DNA of 64,000 nt from Hemerocallis citrina (taxonomy: Eukaryota; Streptophyta; Magnoliopsida; Asparagales; Asphodelaceae). Shown here piece by piece: positions 10,477-20,765 of this stretch (the first letter of the stretch is position 1; the number at the start of each line of letters is the position of its first letter). The notes beneath the pieces are model-generated. The model made no database searches. It worked only from the letters and a program-made list of their open reading frames with translations, and had not been told where the DNA came from. The stretch spans positions 111,347,073 through 111,411,072 of the forward strand of contig CM030363.1 of assembly GCA_017893485.1 (NCBI GenBank), in the 5' to 3' direction. The translations under genes were made by a program, and so were the position numbers.

Positions 10477-13408
10477 AACCCGATGCCGTACACCAACCCG
10501 ATGCCAGCCCCAGGCCAGCACCCGCCTCCCTCCTCTTCCCGGCTGCATCTCCAACCCGCACACTCGAGCCACCCTTCGACCACCTCCGGCCACCATACAT
10601 CCCCCTTATCCCGATCTTCTCCCCCCTTTCCGATCAACACTCCCAAGCCACAAGCACTGCAAGCTCACATCCTTCTTGTTGTGGGTGTTCTGTTCTCTTG
10701 CTTTGAGAAGCGTGCCGTGTGTTCGTGCATTTGTGCGTGGGTTCATTGCTCTTGGATTTGGATTCTCTTGTTCGTGGATTTTTGCTTGTTGTCCGGAAAT
10801 CCGTTCCCGTTATTCTTGGAGTTCGTTTTATCCCGATTATGGCAAATAACTTGTACGCCAGTTTATTTGTTTGATACAAGTCAAAAATACCAGCTATAGT
10901 GTAGTAGAGTGTAGAGACGACTCTTGTTTGTGTTTTGTTTGATGAGTTTTGTCTCTATTGTGAAAACTTGACCATAGTTGCCTCATGACACAATATTGAT
11001 ATGAATTAACTTAGGTTTTCCCCGTTCTTTATTTGATCATGTATGTGAGACTTTTTGTGAGAATTTGGATAATTGTTGAGAACCATGTGATATGCTTGAT
11101 TTAGATATGTTAATAACCCTAATTCATGATGTTTGGACACTTGGTAGACTCGATTTCATGTTTGGTTGTGCTTTGAACAAGTTTTGTATGATATATGTTG
11201 AGTTGTTGTTAAAGGAAAAAATCTGTATTTTGTCGATGATATGTTTTGTTTGCTATTTTGGACTGTCTTGAAGTCAGTATCTTAATTTTGGTATAAAACG
11301 AGAGATTTAGAGAATTTTGTCTATTTTCAAACCCTTCTAATATTGCTCGATTTCGTTTTCATATGAGTGAGTTATGACTGCTTTACTACAGAGGTGTCGA
11401 TCTTTTCCAGATTTTGTTTTTCGATGATTTTGATGACTAAATGATTTTGATACTGATTCTACATATATTATTTGATCCAAAACTTTGATCAGTGTTTCTT
11501 TATCTAGTTAGGAATTACCCAGAATTTTGGTGAATTTTATTGATGAGTTTTATGTGTTTTTTCATGCTCGTTTATGAAATCTATACTTGCTGTATTTTGC
11601 TCGCTGTTCTGTAAAGATCCTTATTTTCACTATGATTCCTTTTACTTTATTAAATTTTTTTGTGAAATATGAAAGTTTGTATATTTTATCTATTTTTATC
11701 CCTTTGGCGAAATTGGATTTCGTTTCACTGGTTGCGAGATATCATAGTTTTCGTACAGCAGTGATGGGAATTTCAGATTTGCCAAACTACTGTTTATTGA
11801 TGTTTTCCGATTTTCAATGAATGATCTAATTTTACTAGAAAATTGTGAAACTTTATATTTTGACTCTATACATATAGGGGAATACCCCAGATTTTTTCTG
11901 AATTTATTAGAGAGGTTTTGATGCAGGTTTTCCTGACTGAGAATTCATTTTACTGATTTCTGCCTGAACGTGTTTTCTGGATTCAAACCTGTTTTGAGTT
12001 ATGATGTTGTGAATGACTATATGACTTAATTATATTCGCTGTATTCATGTGGAAGTCTGTTTTCCAGATCCTTCGACGGATCCAGAGTTGGATGTTTGTA
12101 GTAGCAGGAATCACTGTTTTTGTACAACACTGTCTTGCTGTCCTGAATTAGAAAACTAGTTGTTTTACCCTGTTATGTATTATCTTGTACCTATACTTGT
12201 TTATCTTGCACCCTGAACCTGATACATGTTTATACCCTGTTATCCTTGCTTTTTTTGCGACACATACATCCGTGCTTGATTATAATAATAAATGACCAAG
12301 CCGGGGTTAAGGGAAAAATCTAGTAGTGGAAAATATTGAAGCGTGTACTTAGAAGAGGACCGGTGTCCTGCCTACCTATTACGTGTTCATGACTACATGA
12401 TTCATGATCTTGTTTCCTGTACCTGACTGCATGCTTCCCTACAGGAAGATGTACTCAGAAGATAACCACTAGGTTATGCCTGTTTCCTGTACCTGACTGC
12501 ATACTTCCCATAGGAAGGTGTACTCAGAAGATAACTACTAGGTTCTACCTGTTCCTATTATTCCTGCTATCTTGTACCTGAGTACACTGTCCTATGGACT
12601 CCACTACGAAATTTAAAGTGAAACTGTTTGTTGTAGTAACCATGGACGCATGAAGTGCTACCTAGATAGTAATAAAGCAAGACTTGACATAACTTGATAC
12701 CTGTTACATGATTACCTGTACTTGTACCTGTTACCTGATTATCTGTTACCTGATTACCTGTTACCTGTTTACCGATTTACTTGACACTTGATACATGTTG
12801 CCTGTACCTTTTAGCATACCATGCTACTTATTTCTATTTTCCTGATTCATGTTAGATATTATATTTCTGTTGACATACTTATACCATGCTATGCTTGTTA
12901 CTTAGAATTATCTATCCCCTTTACTTGTATCCTACATTATAAGTGGCCCATAACTTGGAATTGATGGGTACTTGTTTTCTTTTTCCTTCTCCTGCAAATT
13001 TACTAATTGCAGATCAGGATGGTCGACTGCCAGATGGTATTGGCGAGATGATGTATTAGTGCTGTATTTTCTGCTTTATTATTATTATTATTATTTGTTG
13101 CTTGAACTTTAATAAAATGTACTTGATGACTTGGATAATTATTTTGTATTTGGGCAAAGTCACCCAGGATATTTAACTTGTCCAGATTCTGATTTATTTG
13201 AGATTCATATATTTTTTGTTTCAAGCAAATTCCTGTTGGTATCTTGTTTCAATTATGCATGCCTGGTTGTATCTTTTACTTCCGACTCTGATTATTCCTG
13301 TGATATGTTGTAAAGATTCCTGAACAGCTTATGGATGATGAAAATCATTCGCTAGGCTTTTGTTACGTATCAGTATTCCGTATTCTTTTTGGGAAGCGGG
13401 GCATGACA
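10477..13408 (+). repeat. 3' LTR of element A, 5'-truncated
   Basis: Collinear with 4344-7055 of the 5' LTR (leader, T-rich part, 'gtactcagaaga' units, GGGGCATGACA end). It lacks the first about 530 bp, including the TATA box. It carries about 300 bp absent from the 5' copy, with ACCTGTTACCTGATT-type short tandem repeats at about 12700-12790. Followed by TSD CTCTT (13409-13413). Confidence 0.85.
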
Positions 13409-13413
13409 CTCTT

Positions 13414-13773
13414 TGTGTGCTCAAGCGCGTGCACGTGGACCCCGTGTGCACACCCTTTCATACAACTTTTATTATTAATTTTTATTAGGTTAGATGTATG
13501 TGTGTGTTTGGAAAGTGTACTAGACTTCAAATGTACATTTAAGTGCAAAAATAATCATGGGCTTTAGATTTGTAATTAATTTTCAGTGGGCTACAAAAGT
13601 AGATTTTGGCCGAATAGGTTGAATTAAAACAAATCACAAAATTCTGACTAAAAATGAGAAGAAAAATTCCTTGACTCAAGAAAAATTTAGTAACCAAAAT
13701 TTACATAAAATTTTACGTGCAATGCACGTGCAAAAGAAAAATAATAAAAAATAATTTTCTCTGTGATGTTACG
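13414..13773 (-). mobile_element. LTR fragment J, right part
   Basis: Continuation of the 2920-3814 LTR after element A. It contains the 'gtgcaatgcacgtgcaaaa' phrase found near the same end of LTR C (about 20300 and 20610) and ends GATGTTACG, one base off the expected TGTTACA terminus. It then abuts a coiled-coil ORF remnant without a visible PPT, so this is a solo or truncated LTR. Confidence 0.5.
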
Positions 13774-14086
13774 GAGAAAGAGTCCTTGGAGGAGGAGGAA
13801 ACGAAGCTGTAAGGCAGAGCTCGAAGGCATGTTGGACAGGATCATCTCAGGGCAGGACGAGGGCTATAATCGAGTCCTCGAACATGTCAGGGAGAGGTAC
13901 CCTGACCTTGATCACAGTGACCTTTACTTCGAGATGGGACTTGTATGTACTCCTCCGACTCCCACAGAGATACCTCTGACTCCTGCAGAGATACCTTCAG
14001 GCGACGAGGAGTTTATTACTGAGCGTGAGGTGGTTGGGACTGAAATGCCTCACTCTTCTACCCGGGAGGTGCACCCTTCACCTTAG
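13774..14086 (+). pseudogene. Coiled-coil ORF remnant, copy 1
   Basis: The frame reads an acidic, helical stretch (ELEGMLDRIISGQDEGYNRV, then LEHVRERYPDLDHSDLYFEM), followed by a PPTPTEIPLTPAEIP tail and a stop at 14084-14086. The same pattern (HIIRGQDEGYDHDLEDIKAKYP) occurs in copy 2 at about 16290-16360. Such tails are seen in plant retroelement-associated coiled-coil proteins, possibly those with the 'putative gypsy-type transposon' domain; I cannot confirm the family. The N-terminus is missing, cut by LTR J; the first about 12 codons of the open frame are LTR-derived. Confidence 0.45.
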
Positions 14087-14284
14087 TCAATTTCTGGAAT
14101 CCTTATTTTTGTACCGATGCCAATAACGGATTGGCCACCACCCCCCCTATAATTTTTTTGTTTAATGAAAATGCATTTGATTTCTGACCGTCTTTTGGGC
14201 CTCACACATTTGTTCGAATTTTAAGATGATTGTTTTGTTCGTCTGATTGTGAAGTACGACCCTCAGAAAATTACATATCAAGAA

Positions 14285-14590
14285 GAGATCTGAACCCTCC
14301 GAGGCCAGTTGCATCAAGCCGAGGAAATTATCATCCGTCTTTGGAAGGAAGTGATTGACAGGGAAGGAGCTTTTGGTTATCACATTCATCGGTCGCAAGA
14401 GTTGGCGCGAGAACTTGACCATTTAAAGGTGTCCATCCTCGATGTTAGCTTGGTTCTCATCCGGACCGGGGAGGATGTGGCATTTGGCTCGACTGGAGGG
14501 CAATCCTCCAATTTTTTTCTAAAGCGGATGCTAGTGGAGTGGGACTTAGACATATATAGACTGGGGGCAAGTTCGGTGAGGCGGTTCTGA
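14285..14590 (+). pseudogene. Coiled-coil fragment of unknown family
   Basis: The open frame after about 14296 reads LRGQLHQAEEIIIRLWKEVI and then a second helical segment SQELARELDHLKVSILDVSL, typical of coiled coils, before losing character near 14480 and stopping at 14590. It follows the copy-1 coiled-coil ORF by 200 bp and may be another exon or ORF of the same element. No catalytic motif is visible. Confidence 0.3.
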
Positions 14591-14599
14591 TGTCTAAAT

Positions 14600-14990
14600 T
14601 TTGGAGTTCATTCTTAAGGAGGGATCCTTATCCGAGGATACATTCCAGATTGGGAGCACCTAGGGACTCCCAAAGTGGAGTGTTAGGGTCTTTAAGCATC
14701 ACTAGTGTTCGGGGTGGTCCAGACTCACCCGAATTAGGAACCCATCCCTTGGGGACTGACGTATCGTGCATGGGGGTGGGGTTTGCCGAAGTAGACCGTG
14801 GGGGTCAGACTCTCAATTCCTTGGACTTGTAATGAGTCTTGGACTTGCAACTTTGCAAATGTACCCTCTTATTTCTTGATAATAAAAATGTTGGTGCACG
14901 TCTTGGCTGTTTGGTGCTGTATGTTAATAAGCAGAGGTGGCACATATGGGGCTCGGACTACTGGGTGGAGGGAAATGCGGGTAGCTAGGA
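14600..14990 (+). other. Element tail, no gene
   Basis: GT-rich sequence with no motif recognised, ending in an 'aataaaaatg' run near 14880-14890 that resembles a polyadenylation region. It probably belongs to the element that carried the coiled-coil ORF. Confidence 0.3.
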
Positions 14991-15310
14991 TTCGAGACAC
15001 TATGCCAAGGGACAAACATCGAGGAGGGTGCTTTGTCGTGCAGAAATTTGCTAGTGGCTCAGAGTCAGGATGTCATGCCGAGGGGCAAGGCACGTGGAGA
15101 GAGCGTTGCAGAGGAATCCACGTATGGCCTGGAGTTGGAATGCCATTCTTAGGGGTAAGGCATGTGGAAAGGGCATTGCGAAGGAATCCACGTGTGGCTT
15201 GGAGTTGAGACACCTTATCGAGAGACACAAATCGAGGAGGGAGTCTTGTTACGGAGAAATCTGCGAGGGCCTCAGAGTTGGGACGTCATGCCGAGGGGAA
15301 CGACGCGAGT
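14991..15310 (+). repeat. Short imperfect tandem/interspersed repeats
   Basis: A unit of about 70 bp (GATGTCATGCCGAGGGGCAA ... GGAATCCACGT..GGC.TGGAGTTG) occurs at 15069-15137 and 15138-15207. Flanking units with 'gagacac..tat....gggacaaacatcgaggagg' occur at about 14994 and 15208, and 'gggacgtcatgccgagggg' reappears at about 15280. The pattern is A-B-B-A-B. Open frames here arise from the repeats. Confidence 0.6.
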
Positions 15311-15509
15311 GAGAGTTGAGTCATTTTAGGTCTTACTTGCATGCTCCATGTGTGAGTTCACATGAGACGTGGCATCACATGCTTGATCGATGTCTCTTTT
15401 CCCTCATATATTCTTTCCAATGCATTCATTTTCGTTTACTCGCTTCACTTTTACCTCCTCTCCCTCCAAATTTTGGCTCCCTTATTTAGTCCCGTTTTGG
15501 CTAGCAATA
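15311..15509 (+). other. Spacer before coiled-coil ORF copy 2
   Basis: T/C-rich sequence with no clear feature; plausible 5' leader of the following decayed ORF. Confidence 0.3.
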
Positions 15510-16525
15510 ATGGTGTCAGACGAGCTGTTGAAGGTGAGGCACAGAGAGTTGGGAGCATAGAAACAGACGAAGGAACAGGCAAAGGCGCAGGCACAAGCTC
15601 AGTCTCTGGCATAGAAGCGTCCCCCTACTATGGAACCGGAGGAGTCCTTGAAGAAGAAGAGATCTAAAGAAACTGAGCCTCTAAAGGCTAATACTACTGA
15701 AGTAGTCGTGAAGAAGGAGGCCTCTAAGCCTCTGGTCCCCTCATCGAATAGCGCCGCAGTGTCTCCAGAATGACCGCCGCCATCTTAGGTTTGGGCACCT
15801 TCCTGGTCCTTGACAGAAGCAGACTTGTTGGCAGATAGCCCCAATGCTATGCAGGTGGTTGACAACCTCGCTACTCCTCATGATTAGAAGACTGAAGAAA
15901 GAGTTGAAGGAGTAGGTTTATGGCTATTGGGCTCAAGCTTCCGTTCTGGTGAGGACTCTGGTACGTTGTTAACCCTTAAGTGATCTTTTCTCCCTTATCT
16001 AATTTCACTAAGTACACTGTTGGTTTCTTGAAAGAGGCCATCAGTGGGGCCCAACTGAGGAGAATGATGCATATGCTCCTCCGGCAGGCCCAGCAGGCCG
16101 AGGAGGGCCAGAAAAAGCTCATGGACTGGAACACCAATATCTAGAAGATCATTAAGGAGGTAAAGGAGGACCTGGCAAAGAAGAAGGCAGCTCAAGAAAT
16201 GCTCATGAAGGAGAACATGGAGCTAACCGACAAAAGATTAGCATGGCAGGCAAAGGAAAATGAGATGATGTAGGAGTGCGGCGACACTCTGGTTCATATC
16301 ATCCGGGGTCAAGACGAAGGTTATGACCATGACCTTGAGGATATCAAGGCTAAGTATCCGATCTCAACCTCCGAGGCTTTTCTTTCAAGGCGATGGCAGA
16401 TGAGCCAGCCCATCCTGCCGGAAGAGAGGGTTTGGCGAACCATGAGCCAGTTAACCCCGCTGCTCAGGTTGAAGATGTTCACCATGTTTCTGCCTTCAAA
16501 AAGGGGTCTTCTTCCAAGCAGTAGA
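15510..16525 (+). pseudogene. Coiled-coil ORF remnant, copy 2 (two exon-like parts)
   Basis: From ATG 15510 a frame with several stops reads a charged, helical protein: lysine/alanine/glutamine-rich (QAKAQAQAQSLA), then PEESLKKKRSKETEPLKANT, SLTEADLLADSPNAMQVVDN. A block with GT-AG borders (CTG|GTACGT at 15960/15961 and TTGAAAG at 16034) interrupts it. Part two reads AISGAQLRRMMHMLLRQAQQ, VKEDLAKKKAAQEMLMKENM, then GQDEGYDHDLEDIKAKYP as in copy 1. Internal stops (TAG, TGA) show decay. The heptad-like part predicts a coiled coil. It may be a retroelement gag-like or accessory ORF; no enzyme domain is visible. Confidence 0.45.
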
Positions 16526-17806
16526 TTTTAATCTCCTTATTTATGTTTTTGCATTATCGTGGACTAGCCACCGCTCTTGTAATGTGATTCTTAGGAATGA
16601 ATAAAATTTATTTGATATGAACTCTTTTGCTTTCGCCTCCGTTGACTCGTGGAAGTGTCGTGCCTTGCACTACCAGGCCGCGGAGTGAGTGACAGGGGCC
16701 TCCCCCTCGGCGGTGGGGGTCACACATCCTTAGACTTTTCTTTTCCTTTCGAATGGCCAAGTGAGCTATCACGTGAGTTGGCTTATGTCATACTTTGCTG
16801 GAAATTGATGTTTCTTTTGTCTTGGAAGTTGAAATGTTGACTTGTGGACTGTAGTAAATGAGGAAATTCATAGTGGTCGAGAAGTATATTACAAGAATGT
16901 CTATAAATTCCCCTATTCTCAGGCTGTTGGTTCATAAATATTATTGCTTTGCTTTTCTAAATGACTGCACTCCTAGATGACCTTTTGTTGAGTGCTCGAA
17001 TGATAATCTAAGGGTTGAAACAGATGAGGGTAGATCCTCAACCTGCAATCTGAGTGTTCGACCAGGTGAGGATATATATACTAGGTTTTCAACCAAAAGT
17101 AGATGAGTTCCAATTGGGTATATATATACTAGGTTTTCCCATTGACGCGTGCCTACGACACGTATTCAGAACGGTGCACCTGTTTTGATTATCTAAAATA
17201 TTTTTGGAGTTCCAGCAAATTAATTGAAGTAGAAAACATATTATATGAGGAAGCAATATATCTTCATTTAAGCTCAACCATCGCCTTCTTGATCATTTGC
17301 TTGAACTTACCTGGAATGCATATAGTTCGTTAAAAACACTACACAAAGTTTTTTTGTTTTTTTTAACTTCAGCATTACTTTTAGATGCTTGTAATAGTTA
17401 TGCAAGGACAATATCATATAGGTTTTATAGATCTTACTCTAATCCCATAACCACTATGAACATATCTAAATACATTGGTAACGCAAGTGTAGGTGTGAAG
17501 GTATCTACAATACCAATAATCTAAATATTTGTTTATCTGGGACTTAGTTTGCAATTGAAATACCTCTTATTATTATTTCCACCAAAATGCAATACATGAA
17601 GTTCTCAAAACTCTAATCCAAGCTAATCATTTCTTTTATCTCCACTTTGTCTCTCCATTGCACCTTTATAAAAAAATCAAAATGGATAAATAACAAATTT
17701 AATTTAGCTGTCTTTTTTGAGTGGAGAGTTTGCACTCTTCACTGGTTAACTCCAGTCATCCCAATCCTATATATCCAAATATACACTAAAAGTTATTATA
17801 TGTTAT
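16526..17806. other. Non-coding flank
   Basis: Starts with a 3'-UTR-like run (gaatgaataaaatttatttg, about 16594). A phrase 'tatatatatactaggttttc' occurs twice (about 17073 and 17121), a local direct repeat. Otherwise AT-rich with no recognised gene. Confidence 0.45.
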
Positions 17807-17941
17807 TGTAACCCCTGTTTTCCATCTTTGTGTATTTTTTGGGTGTATTTTAATTTTTTTTTCGTTTGGTGTATTTCTCTCTTTCTATCTTTTTCTTGGA
17901 CAATATATTGGACCCTTTGTTTCAATATATTTATTTTTATT
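17807..17941 (+). mobile_element. 5' tip of an A-type LTR
   Basis: TGTAACCCCTGTTTTCCATC followed by the same phrases as the start of LTR A2 (gtgtattttttgggtgtatttt, then ttggacaatatattggacc and caatatatttattttatt). Only about 135 bp remain; the join to the next sequence is abrupt. Confidence 0.65.
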
Positions 17942-17964
17942 GTTGGGACTGAAATGTCTCACTC

Positions 17965-18006
17965 TTCTTTAAAATGGCTTGAGGCCAGGAGATCTAAGAT
18001 GGGATC
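17965..18006 (+). pseudogene. pol: Copia G RT fragment, left side of the 41-kb insertion
   Basis: Reads KWLEARRSKMGS, the start of the copia reverse-transcriptase region (typical pattern W..AM..E...). It stops at GGATC (18002-18006) where element C begins and continues in the same frame at 59424, after the second TSD copy (GAATC, 59420-59424), with MYTNEVWSLVDPPEGVKPIG. Confidence 0.7.
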
Positions 18007-20677
18007 TGTAACACCCCGAATTCCAAATAAGTCTGAATTCGAAGTTCCACAGGATCTTTACATTTGACTTCGTACAATTTTACAAAAAATTTAAAACTAT
18101 TTATACAATAATGTTTTACATCAATTCAGCGAAAATATAAATTACAGCATGATACATGAATTAAATAACAATTTGAACATTTCTTTAAGCAGCATTCCTT
18201 CTTTAGTCCTTTCATTCAATTTATCCAGCATAGATACTGTGGGCACGTCAGTTGCATACAACTGATGTTATGATATAATACATCAATTTTTCTTACTTGG
18301 AAAACACACACTTGATCACAAACAAAGGTAAGGGGGACTATCTTATTGATGTCGTGTGTGAATGTGCACTTAGCCTTAAATAAAGTTACTTATTATTTCA
18401 TGACACTAATGCACACTTGTTCGAACTTATGCATCCCATTCTACATAAATCAGAGGGCAAGCCCTTAATCGTTCTTCATCTTGTAGAGTTGATCCTTCGC
18501 TATGAGTTAAACTACTACGGTAACTACGACAAGTATCCTAGATGTTCTATGAGTTACGAGCCCATGCCCAGACAGCCTGGAAGGGAATCCCACGTCATGA
18601 CATGACGCATCATGCAGACAACCTATGGACAAATTCACCTCCGTCATGGAACGATGGCACTATGTAGTCACCAAACACCCCACAAGCGTCGCCACGGTCC
18701 TGATAATTCCGGAGATGTATCCACGTTATGACATGACGCATCATGCAGACAGCCTGTGAATACTTTCACACCGTAGATCCGAGGCCCTCATACTTGTGTT
18801 TTTTTTCTTACTTTCATCACATCTTCACTATGTTTCTAATCCTTAGATATTTGAATCATGAATATAATTAACACCCTAGAGTTAGCGTTACCTCTACATC
18901 GGTTTCAAACATCAACTTTTAATCACGACCCAATCTTGGTCTTTTATTATCACATTTCTCTTTCAAATCTCATTCATGCCGATGTAAGGACTAAGCTAAA
19001 CTCTAGTTTCAAACTCGTTTCATGTTCATCAAAAAAGAGTGTTCATATTCACAAAATTTCCATAATTTATCATGGTCAATATATTTCATTTTCCATGCAC
19101 CTTTGCATAATTTGGACAACAGTTTCTTATTTAACTACTCAAATTTTCCATGTCAAAAATCTCATTTTTAATGTCTACACCAAAATTCTTTACATTCAAA
19201 ATAATCTTTTTCTTTAATTAATCAAAATCATATTCTAAGAAAATTTATTAAGTTCTTCTTCTCAAAATTACTTCTAATTCTTATTATATTATGTCAAATA
19301 TGATAGAAATAATTTTTATGAAGTCTACCTGTTCCCCATTTGTTCACAATATGTTTGTACAATTTTTCTTCACTTTTAACACAGTTAAAGCAGTCAAATT
19401 AATTTTATCTTTTATAAAACTCACTCATTTCTTATGATGCAAGAAATAACATATTTGATAATCAAGTAAATGTAAACTTACTCACACAATACAATTATAA
19501 TTCAACAATTATTGTAACTTTTCCACGCTAATCAATTTATTTCACAAATCATGGGTGATAATTTGCATTGTACAATCCATTCACAAGCACAATTTCATAT
19601 AAGCATGATTTATCAAATTTATATGTACTCTAGTATGAAAATATAGTAATAAAGCATCATGACAACTCTTAATTAACACATTCCAATGCATTTTACTAAT
19701 TTTTTAATGTAGATAAACAAGAGTTTTCTCTTTTTCTTACTAGTCTCTTCAAGCAAGTATATGGCAATTTTTTTACTTGTTTCTAACATATTCACAAATT
19801 AAAATCCTAGCATGACATCTATATTAGAAGTAGATAAATCACCCACCTTTTGATGAAACAAATGAAAAACTCCTAAAGAACTCTTTGAAAGCACGATCGT
19901 CTCCATTCTCCTCCTAGTTTATGCCACACAAACCGAGCCTTCTCCTCCTTAATGGTGCCACCGAGCCTCCTCCTCGATGCTAGCCGGCCTCCAATAGGAA
20001 AGGAACACACACAATCTCTTTCTTTTTCTCACACAAAATTTTTTTCTCACTCAATCTTTTCCTCACAAATGCTTCTTTTCTTTCTCTTACTCTTTGAAAA
20101 TTTCTAATGCAAGTAATGATGAAAGACAAGGGAGGGGTATTTAAACACATTTCAAGAGTGGATGAAGGGTTGAGATAAGTTTAGATGAAGGGCTGGGATA
20201 CAATTGGGAGTTAGAAGAACTACCCAATATCAAGTAACCACCTCACCACTCTTCCACTCTCTCCCTCCACTCCCAAGTATGACCGGCCAAGTCTTGTCCC
20301 CAATGCACGTGCCATCACATGCACACTAGTTTAAGTTGTACAATTATTAATTGTTCATTTATTTGTTACATGATCAAGTCTACACTACAAGTTGTATTGA
20401 TTATTAATATAATTAACTAGTGGGCTAATTAGGTGGGATAAAATCCATGGGCTCTTTTAATTAATTAATTAATTAATTAAAGTGGGCTAGAATTAGACTA
20501 TTAGGCCTAAAGATTAATAATAAATAACAATAGGTTTTTTTTTAAAGAGAAGAAATATTTGTTTATGACATTAAAGTAATTTTTAAAGCCTAAACATACA
20601 TCAATTTTGCACGTACGAAACATGTGAAACCAAATGAAAATTTAATATTTAATTATTTAAAAATTCATGATGTTACA
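18007..20677 (-). repeat. 3' LTR of element C (2671 bp)
   Basis: Minus-strand LTR: starts at 20677 (TGTAACATCATG), a TATA-like TTTAAATACC near 20140, splice-donor-like AAAG|GTGGGT at 19847/19846, AT-rich remainder, end GGGGTGTTACA at 18007. Its first 820 bp align with the 5' LTR at 35311-36124 and the next 500 bp with 41308-41815. Confidence 0.85.
19841..19850 (-). promoter_or_regulatory. Putative 5' splice site in LTR C
   Basis: AAAG|GTGGGT on the minus strand, at the end of the leader about 300 bp past the TATA position. The same motif is at the same place in C2 (44618-44627), I (52331-52340) and, slightly changed, J (3531-3540). In the 5' LTR copy of C (near 58561) GT has mutated to AT. 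Confidence 0.4.
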
Positions 20678-20713
20678 ACACTCCCTCCTTAGAATAGTTC
20701 CATCCTCGGAACT
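20678..20713 (-). promoter_or_regulatory. PPT and upstream hairpin of element C
   Basis: On the minus strand AAGGAGGGAGTGT (20690-20678) directly precedes the 3' LTR and primes plus-strand DNA synthesis. Five nt upstream lies AGTTCCGAGGATGGAACT (20713-20696), a 6-bp stem plus G-T closing pair around an AGGA loop. Confidence 0.75.
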
Positions 20714-20765
20714 ACGCTTAAATTGTGAGAAAACAAAACATAAAAGAAGAGAAAGAAAAATACAA

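Larger units (their letters stand above)
3815..13408 (+). mobile_element. Element A: Tekay-like Ty3/gypsy retrotransposon, rearranged
   Basis: Complete insertion ends are visible: 5' TG at 3815, 3' CA at 13408, flanked by identical CTCTT at 3810-3814 and 13409-13413. Inside are a full 5' LTR (3815-7055), PBS, decayed gag-pro and the first third of RT (7228-9395), then a foreign B LTR piece (9396-about 10476) and a 5'-truncated 3' LTR (about 10477-13408). Integrase, RNase H, chromodomain and PPT are absent. Visible divergence and indels between the two LTRs indicate an old insertion. Confidence 0.85.
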
